Under the pieces are notes generated by a model that was not told the origin of the DNA, ran no database searches, and worked only from the letters and a program-made list of their open reading frames with translations. From DATMRF01 sp035566435 (GTDB lineage Bacteria > Verrucomicrobiota > Verrucomicrobiia > Limisphaerales > UBA8199): a DNA stretch of 28,878 nucleotides. Made by a program: the position numbers and the translations under genes. This document shows, in pieces, positions 8,514 through 17,330 of the stretch (position 1 is its first letter; each line of letters starts with the position of its first letter). The stretch lies in contig DATMRF010000107.1 in NCBI GenBank assembly GCA_035566435.1, positions 1-28,878 of the forward strand, written 5' to 3'.

Positions 8514-11500
8514 TCTCTCGTGACGGTTTCATCAAGGTTGAGCAGCGCCCGGCTCACCATCGCCCAGGCGGCCACCTTGTGCAGGTTGACATCCGCGGGC
8601 AGGTTCGCGACGTCTGGAGCGGCGACTTTAACTGCCCCGGCTGTGTTGTTTTCAAAGTGGGCGTATTGTTCGCTCCAGAAGTTCAGCAACAATTCCAACT
8701 CGCTTGGCGTCGGCTGGCGGCTGGTGCAGAGCCGGAAGGCATACCGGACACGCGAGGGGTCGTCGGCTCCGCCTTCCTTCAACACGCGTAACGCCAGCGC
8801 CTGGGCCGCTTCCACGAACGTTCTTTCGTTCAGCGTAGTCAGAGCCTGCAGTGGGGTGTTAGACCGCACCCGGCGCGGGCAGGAATTCTCACCGGACGGC
8901 ACGTCGAACGCCGACAAAGCCGGGAATGGGAGCGCCCTTTTCCAGAACGTGTACAGACCCCGCCGATAGCGGTCTTCACCTTTGGTCTCGGGCCAACTAA
9001 AGCCCCCATAGGACGTGTCGCCTACATTGCCAGGAATCGGAGGAAACACACTCGGCCCGCCGATTTTCGGATTTAGCAGACCGCTCACCGACAACGCGAC
9101 GTCCTGGACCACTTCACCTTCCACCCGCACCCGCGGCGCACGTTCCAGCAGCCGGTCATACGGGTCTTTGGCATACACTTCCGGAAGGACTTTCGAGGAC
9201 TGCCGGTAAGTTGCCGAGCTCACGATGAGACGGTGGATATGCTTGAGACTCCAGCGCGGCGAAGTGGGGGGTGCGGAGTGCGGAGTGCGGAGGGTGGAGT
9301 CCAGGGATTGGATGGTTGGGTCCATCAACTCGCAGGCCAGCCAATCCAGCAGTTCGGGATGGGATGGGGCTTCCACCCGCGTCCCAAAATCTTCGGGCGT
9401 CGTCACCAGCCCCTGGCCGAAGTACGCCTGCCAGATCCGGTTGACGATCACTCTCGCCGTGGTCGGGCTCCGCGGGTCGGCGATCCATTCTGCCAGCCCA
9501 AGCCGGTTCCGCGGCGCTCCCGCCGGAAAAGGATGCAGCACCGCGGGCACGGCGGCGGTGACTTCCTCGTCGGGCCGGAGTCGGTCGCCGCGTTTGAAAA
9601 CGTGCGTTACGCGGGGGTGTGCCCGTGTCTGCAAGACCATCGTGGTGGGCGGGTACGGCCACTTCGCCCACGCCTGGTCGATTTCTTTATTGAGGTCGGC
9701 AAACACGGGGTCGGAACGACGGAACACGTTGAAGAGTTCGCGCTGCTGTTCGGTCGAGCGTTGCTCCGGCGCGATCGCGAGCAACCGGCGTTGCTCTGCG
9801 GTGAGCGGGTCGAGCGAGAGGGGTGCCGGATGGGTCGTCGCGCTCAAACGGAAACTTCCCAGCAAGTGGCAATCGAGCTTGGTCTCGGAATCAAACGTCT
9901 GGTGCAGCGTGATTTCCAGATGCGTTCCGCCCGGGAATCCAATCGGTTCCGCACACTCGAATACCGCGCAGTGATTCTGGTTGCGACCGTCCGGCGTCAG
10001 CGTCGGCGTCCACCCGCCTTTGTCAGTCTTGCCGTCGATCGCATTAGTGACGCCAAATCCGGGTGCCTCCGCGTCCGCCACCGCCCGGCGGAACTTGACT
10101 TCGTTCGTGACGGCCGGATTCTCCATCGCCCACGCCTTCACGCTGAATTCCTTGAGCAGGAAGCTCCCGTGGCCCGTTTCGCCCGGACCACCATACATCA
10201 GGTTGGCATTGGTCAAAGCTTCGAGACGGAATCCGGTGATATTGGTCAGGGTCGTGTCGATCCAGAGGTGCATCGTGTCGCCGGTCTGCAAATCTCCGCC
10301 GCCCACCATCGACAAATCCCACTGCTTTTCGAATTTGGTGCCGAAATTCAGCCACTCGCTTGGGTCGAGCACGACCCAGTCGCCGGTTGATTCAGGCAGG
10401 TTCTTTTCCCACGCCGCCATGCGCTCGGCGAGGTTGGTGTTGGTGTTGGTGTGCAGTGCCGTGTCCTCCAACTCGTGCACCCGCGCGAGGATTTCCTGGC
10501 GCTGTTGTTGCTGCTCCCGAGTCGGGACCTCCATGAAGGCTTCGTCATCCTCATTTAGGAAGGCGTAGAGCTGGTAGTATTCGGTCTGTGCGAACGGGTC
10601 AAACTTATGGTTGTGGCATTGGCAGCAATTGATGGTCAGACCCAGAAAGGCCTTTCCCAGCGTGTCCATGCGGTCGATGAGCGCTTCGACTCGGAATTGC
10701 TCCGGCTCGATGCCCCCTTCCTGGTTCAACATCGCGTTGCGCAGGAAGCCCGTCGCTACCCGCTCCTCGGTGGTCGGGTTCGGCAACAAGTCTCCCGCCA
10801 ATTGTTCGATGATGAACTCGTCATAAGGCAGGTCCCGGTTGAACGCCTCGATGACCCAGTCGCGGTAAGGCCAAATCGAGCGCGGGCGGTCTTTCTCGTA
10901 TCCGTTCGTGTCGGCATAGCGTGCTGCATCAAGCCAATGCCGGCCCCACAACTCGCCATAATGAGGCGAAGCCAGCAACCGCTCCACCAGCCGCTCATAG
11001 GCGTCCGGCGTGTGATCCGCCAGGAATTGGTCCACCTCGGCCAGCGTCGGGGGCAAGCCCGTCAGATCCAGGCTTAACCGCCGAATCAACGTCGCTCGGT
11101 CCGCCTCCGGCGCGGGCTTCAGCTTGTCCTTTTCCAGCCTTGTGCGGACAAAGTTGTCGATGGGGTTGCGCGGCCACCTTTTGTCTTTCACCGCCGGCAC
11201 CGCCGGCCGGATTGGTGTTTTGAAAGCCCAATGGTTGCGTTTCTCGTCTGCTTTGACGCTGGCAGTTTCAGGCCAGGTCGCGCCCTGGTCGATCCAGGCA
11301 CGCAGCAAACTGATTTGCGCCGTGGTCAGACGCTCTCCTTTGGGTGGCATTACCGTGTCGGGCTCCAGGCCGGCGACGAGCTGAATCATCCGGCTGGCGG
11401 CGCTGTTGCCGGGAACGATGCGCGGCCCGTGGTCACCGTTTTGGAAGGCGCTGGCTTTGGAATCCCACCGCAACTGCCCTTTCTGTTTGTCAGGTCCGTG

Positions 11501-11710
11501 GCACGAATAACAGCGATCCGCGAGCAGTGGTTGAACGTCCTTGACGAAATCGACAGGCCGTTGTGCTACGGGCGGCAGGCTGGTGTTTGCCGGCTCGGCA
11601 GCCTGAGCTGAGAACCTGGGAACGGCAAAAACGAGCGCGAGAAGAACTGAGGAGCCCCTCGCCCTCGAAACGGGGCGCCGGATTCTCGGCTCAAAGATGC
11701 GAATACCCAT
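8510..11710 (-). CDS. PSD1 and cytochrome c domain protein (PSCyt1-DUF1549-DUF1553)
   Basis: A large exported protein of 1066 residues from the ATG at 11710, which places a signal-like segment (SSVLLALVFAVPRFSAQA) near the N-terminus; an upstream start at 11767 adds 19 unlikely residues. A cytochrome c-like domain has the haem-binding CYSCH at 67-71 with a distal methionine candidate in VMPPKGERLT. DUF1549 spans about 165-370 and ends in CCQCHNHKFD (362-371). A divergent beta-sandwich middle region follows, then DUF1553 (about 740-1040) with NRLGLAEWIADPRSPTTARV and NRIWQAYFG. The pair with DUF1501 is a hallmark of Planctomycetota/Verrucomicrobiota and probably acts in extracytoplasmic polymer oxidation. 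A TGCGGAG triplet repeat (9272-9292) lies within DUF1553 and adds a low-complexity TLRTPHSA-type stretch. Confidence 0.95.
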   Translation of the reverse strand: MGIRIFEPRIRRPVSRARGSSVLLALVFAVPRFSAQAAEPANTSLPPVAQRPVDFVKDVQPLLADRCYSCHGPDKQKGQLRWDSKASAFQNGDHGPRIVPGNSAASRMIQLVAGLEPDTVMPPKGERLTTAQISLLRAWIDQGATWPETASVKADEKRNHWAFKTPIRPAVPAVKDKRWPRNPIDNFVRTRLEKDKLKPAPEADRATLIRRLSLDLTGLPPTLAEVDQFLADHTPDAYERLVERLLASPHYGELWGRHWLDAARYADTNGYEKDRPRSIWPYRDWVIEAFNRDLPYDEFIIEQLAGDLLPNPTTEERVATGFLRNAMLNQEGGIEPEQFRVEALIDRMDTLGKAFLGLTINCCQCHNHKFDPFAQTEYYQLYAFLNEDDEAFMEVPTREQQQQRQEILARVHELEDTALHTNTNTNLAERMAAWEKNLPESTGDWVVLDPSEWLNFGTKFEKQWDLSMVGGGDLQTGDTMHLWIDTTLTNITGFRLEALTNANLMYGGPGETGHGSFLLKEFSVKAWAMENPAVTNEVKFRRAVADAEAPGFGVTNAIDGKTDKGGWTPTLTPDGRNQNHCAVFECAEPIGFPGGTHLEITLHQTFDSETKLDCHLLGSFRLSATTHPAPLSLDPLTAEQRRLLAIAPEQRSTEQQRELFNVFRRSDPVFADLNKEIDQAWAKWPYPPTTMVLQTRAHPRVTHVFKRGDRLRPDEEVTAAVPAVLHPFPAGAPRNRLGLAEWIADPRSPTTARVIVNRIWQAYFGQGLVTTPEDFGTRVEAPSHPELLDWLACELMDPTIQSLDSTLRTPHSAPPTSPRWSLKHIHRLIVSSATYRQSSKVLPEVYAKDPYDRLLERAPRVRVEGEVVQDVALSVSGLLNPKIGGPSVFPPIPGNVGDTSYGGFSWPETKGEDRYRRGLYTFWKRALPFPALSAFDVPSGENSCPRRVRSNTPLQALTTLNERTFVEAAQALALRVLKEGGADDPSRVRYAFRLCTSRQPTPSELELLLNFWSEQYAHFENNTAGAVKVAAPDVANLPADVNLHKVAAWAMVSRALLNLDETVTRE
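9272..9292. repeat. TGCGGAG x3 inside the PSD1 gene
   Basis: Three exact 7-bp units make 21 bp, so the reading frame is kept. The encoded segment LDSTLRTPHSAPPTSP interrupts an otherwise conserved part of DUF1553, between the LLDWLACELMD and WSLKHIHRLIVSSATYRQS segments. Confidence 0.7.
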
Positions 11711-11782
11711 AAACGCTGAAGGACGGGGCCCGAAGCCGGCACGGCGGGGCGCGCACGGCGGGTGCACTAGTTATTAGGACGG

Positions 11783-11803
11783 TTGACAATGAATATTATT
11801 CAT
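11783..11803. promoter_or_regulatory. Perfect 15-bp palindrome with TTGACA
   Basis: ATGAATA-T-TATTCAT (11789-11803) is a perfect palindrome, immediately preceded by TTGACA (11783-11788). It lies about 80 bp upstream of the PSD1 start in an otherwise gene-free stretch (11711-12178). This arrangement suits a promoter with an operator; no regulator can be named and no good -10 was found at the usual spacing. Nothing else is recognised in the gap. Confidence 0.4.
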
Positions 11804-12178
11804 CGTTGAGCACGTGACAAGGATGGAATTCCACGAGCCTCCATTAGTTCGATACTGGCAGCGATGGCGTTCTCGCGGGCATCCTCTCACCGGCGCGTTT
11901 TCCCGTTTTATCTTTTATACTCGAGGGGCCTGTAGCCTTTCCGCCAAGACGCCGCCGCCCCGGTGAATAGCCTCCGTAATAGTCCCCACTGTCTACCGTA
12001 CACTCGCCACGGCCTGGGTGTCTCAAAACGACTGCATCCCCGAAAAAAAGTGCTTCGCGGCTCGAATCCTGCTGCCCTCACGGCTGATAACAGATATCGT
12101 GAATAACAGAGCACCAGGAAAAGCAGGCCGGATTCACCCTTTCTCCCCGCAGAGGAACGAGAAACTACTCGCTCGCTT

Positions 12179-12919
12179 ATGAAAATCGCCGTTTTTTCGG
12201 ATATCCACTCCAACCTTGAGGCCCTGAACGCCGTCCTCGAAGATATCCGCGCCCAAGGCTGTTCACGACTCTACTGTTGCGGCGATGTTGTCGGTTACGG
12301 GGGCAGCCCGAACGAATGCTGTAAGACATTGCAGGAGAAACAGATTCCAACCGTCAAGGGTAATCACGACGCGGCGATTGGCGTGGATTCGCCGCTTACG
12401 CCTGGTTATTTCAACCCCATTGCCGCGATTAGTGTTTACTGGTCTCGCGAATACACGACGGCTCCCAACCGGGAATGGCTGGACACACTTCCAATGGTAT
12501 TGGTCGAACAGGAACTCGGCATCACCATTTCCCACTCGAGCCCCCTCGATGCCGGGGATTGGACGTATGTGACTTGCCCGGTCAAAGCGGCACCGGTGCT
12601 CACTTACATGCCAACACCTGTCTGCTTTATCGGCCATTCGCATGAAGGGGCGGTGTTCTGGATGGAACCAGACGGCCATGTTATGATGGTCCCGCCTTGC
12701 CAGATGCGACTGCGTCCCAATGAGCGCTATCTGATCAATGTCGGTAGCGTCGGCCAGCCGCGCGACAACGATGCGCGAGCGAGCTATTTCATTTACGACC
12801 ACACCGACAGGGTGATCACCCCGAGGCGCATTCCCTACGAGGTCGAAGCGGCCCAGCAGAGAATCCGGCTCGCCGGCCTGCCGGAAAAACTGGCAAACCG
12901 GCTGGGAATCGGGCGCTGA
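12179..12919 (+). CDS. Metallophosphoesterase (YfcE/calcineurin-like family)
   Basis: A 246-residue cytoplasmic calcineurin-like phosphoesterase. All metal-binding blocks are present in order: SDIH (Asp8, His10), GDVVGYG (35-41, Asp36), GNHD (61-64), SHSSP with His119, and GHSHEG (152-157). The C-terminal INVGSVGQPRD motif is typical of the MJ0936/YfcE group. Such enzymes hydrolyse phosphodiesters; the physiological substrate is unknown. The ATG at 12179 gives the canonical MKIAVFSDIHSN start. The gene stands alone, and a hairpin spans its stop codon. It converges on the small exported protein gene at 12934. Confidence 0.95.
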   Translation: MKIAVFSDIHSNLEALNAVLEDIRAQGCSRLYCCGDVVGYGGSPNECCKTLQEKQIPTVKGNHDAAIGVDSPLTPGYFNPIAAISVYWSREYTTAPNREWLDTLPMVLVEQELGITISHSSPLDAGDWTYVTCPVKAAPVLTYMPTPVCFIGHSHEGAVFWMEPDGHVMMVPPCQMRLRPNERYLINVGSVGQPRDNDARASYFIYDHTDRVITPRRIPYEVEAAQQRIRLAGLPEKLANRLGIGR

Positions 12920-12934
12920 AGCGCCCCCGGTTTT
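12911..12934 (+). terminator. Hairpin spanning the phosphoesterase stop codon
   Basis: GGGCGC (12911-12916) and GCGCCC (12921-12926) form a 6-bp stem with a TGAA loop that contains the TGA stop, followed by CCGGTTTT. It is a compact intrinsic-terminator-like structure between two convergent genes. Confidence 0.45.
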
Positions 12935-13335
12935 CACTTCGGTCTTTCTTTATCGAACTTGGAGGCGGTGATTACTTCCTTGCCGGAGCTGTCTTTGTGC
13001 AGTTTGCCGTGCGCGTAATCGCCCACTTTGACGCTGCCCAGACTCGCCGGTTTGCCATTGATTTCGAGCTGGGATTTGGAGTCGAGGTTTAGCACACGTT
13101 CCCCCTTTTTTTTCCTCAAGGAGATGGTGTTGGCCTGCTTGTCCACCGAGGCGACTATGCCGCCAAAGGGGTACCAGTCGCGCTTGGTCTTGCCTATCTC
13201 GGTGGTTTCTTTGGCCTTGCTCGCGTTTGTGGCGTCGGCTGTTGATTTAGTGTCCGCGGCGTAAAGGGAGGCGCCACTGGAAAGAGCGGCAGCCAGCGAA
13301 CATGAAACGAACAGGTTTTTGAGAGCTTTTTTCAT
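12934..13335 (-). CDS. Small exported protein, DUF5666-like
   Basis: A 133-residue protein with a clear signal peptide (MKKALKNLFVSCSLAAALSSGASLYAADT, cleavage after AYA/AADT-like AADT). A Thr/Ala/Lys-rich linker follows. The C-terminal small beta domain contains GGIVASVDKQANTISLRKK and SLGSVKVGDYAHGKL, reminiscent of DUF5666/OB-like periplasmic domains. The ATG at 13335 is preceded by GGAG at a good distance, which favours it over an in-frame TTG 12 bp upstream. No catalytic residues are apparent. It converges on the metallophosphoesterase gene. The gap 13336-13600 holds no further gene. Confidence 0.75.
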   Translation of the reverse strand: MKKALKNLFVSCSLAAALSSGASLYAADTKSTADATNASKAKETTEIGKTKRDWYPFGGIVASVDKQANTISLRKKKGERVLNLDSKSQLEINGKPASLGSVKVGDYAHGKLHKDSSGKEVITASKFDKERPK

Positions 13336-13600
13336 CTGAATCTCCAAGGTCCCGGGATGGTTGTGTTTTTAATGGCTGGAGCTGGCCCGGTGTAGTTACC
13401 CGGGCGAAGCCCGCGCCTGCAAATAACGCTCCAAACGGCGCTGTTATTCAAGCCTGAATCGCATCAGCCCATTAGCCCTATGCTTCTCCATTGACCCGGA
13501 CGCGACCAGATTCAATACTTGCGCTGCTGCAACTGACCAGAAGCCGTCACCGATTATGTCTGGCTCCGAGACCGAATCAGCATCAAGACAAATTATTAGC

Positions 13601-14122
13601 ATGAGCCATGAGTCGTTAGGGTTCATTTTCGGGAGGCGTAGCGTTCGTGTTTATTCGCCGGGCGTCGTGACCGGTGAAACCGTCACCAAACTGCTGGAAG
13701 CAGCCATGGCGGCGCCTTCGGCGATGACCAAAGACCCCTGGCGTTTCGTGATCGTTCGAGAGCCGCGGACGCTGTCCGAGCTGACCGCGGCCTTGCCCGG
13801 AGGCAAGATGCTGGCCACAGCGGCGTTGGCGATTGTCGTTTGCGGCGACCTGGATGCGGCCCTGGACCGGCAGTTGAGTTACTTGCTGCAGGACTGCTCG
13901 GCCGCGACGGAAAACCTGTTGCTGGCGGCTCATGCGCTCGGCCTCGGCGCCTGCTGGGTGGGCGTCCATCCTGGCGAGGATGCCGTGCGCCAGGTCAAAC
14001 AGATGTTGTCCTTGCCGGCCGCGATTATCCCGATGGCCGTCATTGCTCTGGGCCATCCCGGCGAGCAACCGGAAGCCCGCACCCGCTACCGCAGCGAATA
14101 CGTGCACGCTGAAAAGTGGTGA
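13601..14122 (+). CDS. Nitroreductase family protein
   Basis: A 173-residue FMN-dependent oxidoreductase from the ATG at 13601. An in-frame ATG at 13556 would add 15 polar residues before the usual start. Seen: the FMN-binding RRSVRVYSP segment near the N-terminus, LLEAAMAAPSAMTKDPWRFVIV, AATENLLLAAHALGLGACWVGVHP and the C-terminal ALGHPGEQPE. These match the compact nitroreductase family, which reduces nitro or quinone compounds with NAD(P)H. Substrate is unknown. The 3' end runs close to a GAF-domain remnant on the opposite strand. Confidence 0.93.
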   Translation: MSHESLGFIFGRRSVRVYSPGVVTGETVTKLLEAAMAAPSAMTKDPWRFVIVREPRTLSELTAALPGGKMLATAALAIVVCGDLDAALDRQLSYLLQDCSAATENLLLAAHALGLGACWVGVHPGEDAVRQVKQMLSLPAAIIPMAVIALGHPGEQPEARTRYRSEYVHAEKW

Positions 14123-14261
14123 AGAGCGCGGAAGGGATCTGATGATTTGTGACCCATTTCGTCGTCTCCTGCGATTTCAAAACACGCTCCAAGTCTTTGG
14201 GTGTCGCGCACCCGACTCCGTGGCATCGGCAGGGAATGCAGGTTTCAGACCTCAAGTCCTG

Positions 14262-14519
14262 TAGATTTTTTCCCAATGTCACCTGAGCCATGACGCGACG
14301 GCTCAGAATGCGCAAGGATTCCAATTGGTCGCGGTTCAGTTGGCGCGGCACGCGGTCCATGACGCACAGCGCTCCCAGGATATGGCCGTTCGGCGCGGTC
14401 AAGGGAGCGCCGGCGTAAAACCGGAGGTGTGGCTCACCCACCACCAGCGGGTTGGCGGCAAATCGCGCGTCCTGCGAAGCATCCGGGACGACGAACAACT
14501 CCGGGGAAATATTCGACTT
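14262..14519 (-). pseudogene. GAF-domain sensor remnant
   Basis: About 80 residues of minus-strand reading frame match the C-terminal half of a GAF domain: FVVPDASQDARFAANPLV, EPHLRFYAGAPLTAPNGH, ILGALCVMDRVPRQL and LRILSRRVMAQVTL. The N-terminal half of the domain is missing. Upstream lies the end of the porin gene, and downstream the frame runs into unlike sequence before any kinase or output domain. No ATG begins it; a TTG at 14498 would start inside a strand. This looks like the surviving piece of a sensor kinase or phosphodiesterase gene. The stretch 14123-14261 shows no other gene. Confidence 0.65.
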
Positions 14520-14536
14520 AATCGAGGATGCGAGGG

Positions 14537-15799
14537 TCAGAAGTGCAGGCCGACGGTGATGAGCACGGCGTGGCTGAGGAAATCGTAGGTGCCATCGGCT
14601 CGCTGGCCGACGAATCGCGCAGGGGTTGACGAAGGAGTGCTGCCGGTGACCGTGTGGGGCGGGCCGTAACCGAATTGATAAGCGAGGTCGAAATCGTAGC
14701 GCCGGCCCCTGAACCCGACGCCGGCGCTGAAGAAGTGCCGGTCGAGGTCCGCCGCCAACGGAGTATAAAAGGCATCAGGAACGGAGCTCTCGTTGAACAC
14801 GTAGCCGGCGCTGACATGCCAGCGATCCTCGAAATACCGCGTGACGCCGAACTTATAGGTCCAGCTTTCCTGCCAGTCTAAGGTCACGGGGATGTTTTGC
14901 TTGACGGGGAACGGCGGGGGCTCCTGTTGGATGGTTACGGTTCCAAAGCTGCTCCAGTCCGTGTAATCCGCATCAAACTCGAGGTTCCATTTCGGCGTGG
15001 GGCGGTACGAGATGCCCACAATCGCGTTTAATGGAAACGTAAAGTCCGCCTGCGCGGCTCTTTCGGTGGCCGCGATAATGGGCTGTTGCTCGATGGTGGT
15101 GTGGCCCTTCGTTCGCACCATGGAAGTGCTGCGGTAAGAGGCGCCGAGCGAGATTTTTTCGTGCGGCTGCCAGAGCAGGCCCAGGTTGTATCCCGCGCTC
15201 CATCCCTCACCGGCAAACTGGAATATGTTGGCGAAGGGCGTTTCGGTGCGCAATAGACCCTGTTTCAAACTGATGTTGGCATAGTTGACCGCCATGCCGC
15301 CGGCGATGGAAAAATTGGGCGCCAGTTTCAGGGCGACGACCGGATTGAGAGTCACATAGGTCAGTTTGCCTTCGGTGGCGACGGCGCGGAAGCCCGTGTC
15401 CTGGGGCCAGCTTATGCCGGCCCCGTAAGGCGCATAAATCCCCGCTCCAAAGCTCAGCGGCGAACTCTCCGGGGTGTACGTGGCAAAGAACTGGGGCGCC
15501 GCCGCCAGTTTGTGGTCAATGTGAAAGGTGTTGGTGTTTGCCGGTGGCGGCGGGGTGAAGCTGGGGTCGAGGTAGATCCCGTAGATGCCGGCCCGGGCAG
15601 CCATGCCTTCGAGTTGAGTAATGCCGGCGGGGTTGTAGTAAATGGCGGAAGGATTATCCGCGGTCGCGGTAAACGCTTCGCCCCGGGCGGTGGCAAAGCC
15701 GTCCTGGCTGGCCAGGCGCATGCCGTTGGCCAGGAGCGCCGAGGGCACACCTCCAAAAGCGGCCGCGAGGAAAAGCTTGATGGCATCGCGCGAGTTCAT
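14537..15799 (-). CDS. FadL/OmpP1/TodX-family outer membrane porin
   Basis: A 420-residue outer-membrane beta-barrel for hydrophobic substrates such as long-chain fatty acids. The signal peptide ends near ALLANG. The hallmark N-terminal segment GMRLASQDGFATARGEAFTATADNPSAIYYNPAGITQL contains the NPAG motif (56-59). The remainder is amphipathic beta strands with alternating aromatic residues, and the protein ends in LITVGLHF with a terminal phenylalanine as barrel assembly expects. The ATG at 15799 precedes the signal directly. It is divergent from the SGNH-type gene at 15836, leaving a 36-bp gap if that gene starts at its first ATG. Confidence 0.93.
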   Translation of the reverse strand: MNSRDAIKLFLAAAFGGVPSALLANGMRLASQDGFATARGEAFTATADNPSAIYYNPAGITQLEGMAARAGIYGIYLDPSFTPPPPANTNTFHIDHKLAAAPQFFATYTPESSPLSFGAGIYAPYGAGISWPQDTGFRAVATEGKLTYVTLNPVVALKLAPNFSIAGGMAVNYANISLKQGLLRTETPFANIFQFAGEGWSAGYNLGLLWQPHEKISLGASYRSTSMVRTKGHTTIEQQPIIAATERAAQADFTFPLNAIVGISYRPTPKWNLEFDADYTDWSSFGTVTIQQEPPPFPVKQNIPVTLDWQESWTYKFGVTRYFEDRWHVSAGYVFNESSVPDAFYTPLAADLDRHFFSAGVGFRGRRYDFDLAYQFGYGPPHTVTGSTPSSTPARFVGQRADGTYDFLSHAVLITVGLHF

Positions 15800-15835
15800 G
15801 ATGGCTCATTCCGCCTGGAAACGGCTTTACTTTAG

Positions 15836-17164
15836 TTGGGCGCGATGCAGAGTGGCAATATGAAAGCGTTGGTTCGCTTCATGATGTGTGCATTTCGCGT
15901 TCTTAGAAGGTTTTCGCTGACCAATGGAGGTGGCGCAGATTTTCAATTTGCCGGAGCGGAGATTTCCAATCCGCCAAGCCTCGAATCCTCGGGAACGCCT
16001 GGCGGTTTCGAAGCCTTGCGGAATGGAATTCTGCGATACAGCAGATTGAAAATCTGCGCTACCCCGGAGGGCCGGTCCGAAAGATGCGCCAGGCGGCCCT
16101 TTATCGTGGGGGTTTTGCTGTTTGCCGGGTTCGTGGCTTCGGCCCCCGCGATGGTGACATCGCTCTACATTTTTGGGGACGGCGTTTCCACCACGACCAA
16201 CAACACCAACCCGTCGGTGGCCAGTTTGTATTACGGGCACCGGTTCTGCAACGGCCGGGTGTGGGTGGAGGTGCTGGCGCAGCGGCAAGGGGTGGCGTAC
16301 ATCCCCACGAATAACTGGTCCTATTTCGGTCATTACAGCAGCGAGCTGGTCACGAACGTCAACCGCTTCACTGCGCCGCCGGATGCGAGCACTGCGCTGT
16401 TTATCGTGTGGGTCAGCGACGCTGATTTCGTCTATGACCTGAATCAGGTCGACCCCCCTTATACAACGAACGGCAGCCTGGCCGCGTGGACTTCCCTCAT
16501 CAACCAGTCGCTCACCAACCACCTGCGGGCCATCCAAACGCTTTATGCCAAGGGCGCCCGCACCCTGCTCATGCCCAACGCCGTGGACGTCTCCAAAGCG
16601 CCGTACTACGCGTATTTGACTAATACCGACCGGAGCTTCGTTCGCCAAAGGGTGATGGATTTCAACACGGGCCTGGTCACCAAGTTGAACCAGGCCAGGG
16701 CGACGCTGCCCGGCCTGACGATTTACATGCCGGACCTTTTTGCCCTGCTCGACGACATTTCAGCGCACCCCGCCAACTATGGAATGGTCAATCCCGGCAT
16801 CGACGCGATCAATGACCCTTCATTGGCGGATAAGTCGCTGAATGGCCCGGGCACGAACTACCTGTTTTGGGATTACCTGGACCCGACGGCCATGGGTCAT
16901 GCGCGGGTGGCGGATGTGGCCCAGCAACTCATGTCGCCCGTGAACTTCAGCAAGCTCACGCCGGTCAACGGCGCCAGCCAACTGGACGTGGCGAATGTCC
17001 CTGTGGGGAGGAATGGTTTCGTTGAGGCCAGCACGAACTTTTTGGACTGGACAGCAATCCAAGGCATGAACAGCACAAATGTGTCGCAGCGGCTTTTGGT
17101 GCCGGTGTCCGGCGCGGAACAGTATTACCGGCTGCGGTTTCCGTCCGCGTGGTCGTGGCCGTAG
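15836..17164 (+). CDS. SGNH/GDSL-type hydrolase-like exported protein
   Basis: A 442-residue protein from the first ATG. The exported body (about 107-442) belongs to the SGNH/GDSL-like group seen in Verrucomicrobiota: SLYIFGDGVS (109-118), RVWVEVLAQRQGV, a VVWVSDADFV-like block, TLLMPNAVD, YMPDLFALLDD and the final FWDYLDPTAMGHARVAD with Asp...His. The nucleophile position of GDS reads GDG here, and VSDADF replaces the usual GxND, so activity is uncertain. The C-terminal beta domain ends in YYRLRFPS, a common end module. The signal core VGVLLFAGFVASAPA is at about 91-105. Residues 32-76 are exactly encoded by a palindromic repeat, so the original start may be MKALVRF at 15860, or a GTG at about 16106. 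Confidence 0.85.
   Translation: MGAMQSGNMKALVRFMMCAFRVLRRFSLTNGGGADFQFAGAEISNPPSLESSGTPGGFEALRNGILRYSRLKICATPEGRSERCARRPFIVGVLLFAGFVASAPAMVTSLYIFGDGVSTTTNNTNPSVASLYYGHRFCNGRVWVEVLAQRQGVAYIPTNNWSYFGHYSSELVTNVNRFTAPPDASTALFIVWVSDADFVYDLNQVDPPYTTNGSLAAWTSLINQSLTNHLRAIQTLYAKGARTLLMPNAVDVSKAPYYAYLTNTDRSFVRQRVMDFNTGLVTKLNQARATLPGLTIYMPDLFALLDDISAHPANYGMVNPGIDAINDPSLADKSLNGPGTNYLFWDYLDPTAMGHARVADVAQQLMSPVNFSKLTPVNGASQLDVANVPVGRNGFVEASTNFLDWTAIQGMNSTNVSQRLLVPVSGAEQYYRLRFPSAWSWP
15929..16063. repeat. 135-bp palindromic MITE-like element
   Basis: The ends 15929-15951 and 16041-16063 are 23-bp terminal inverted repeats with 21 matches (core GCGCAGATTTTCAAT). The inner halves are also an imperfect palindrome, so the unit could form one long hairpin. 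Its 135 bp equal 45 codons and leave the frame of the surrounding ORF intact. No target-site duplication was obvious. Confidence 0.8.
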
Positions 17165-17330
17165 AGACGGGTTGTGGACCAGGCACTGGCTCAGGGCGTG
17201 TTTTGAGGATGCCGGAGACCGCAAGGAGTTCCAAATCCGCCGTAGCATACACCATTTGAGGACAGGTCAGAGACTCCTTACGTCGTCTCCTACAGAGAAA
17301 GGGGATTCCCACGCTCTAAGCGGGGAAACA

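Noticed and set aside
9233..10390. 385-residue plus-strand ORF opposite the PSD1 gene
   Set aside because: Antisense shadow of a conserved coding region with no recognisable domain.
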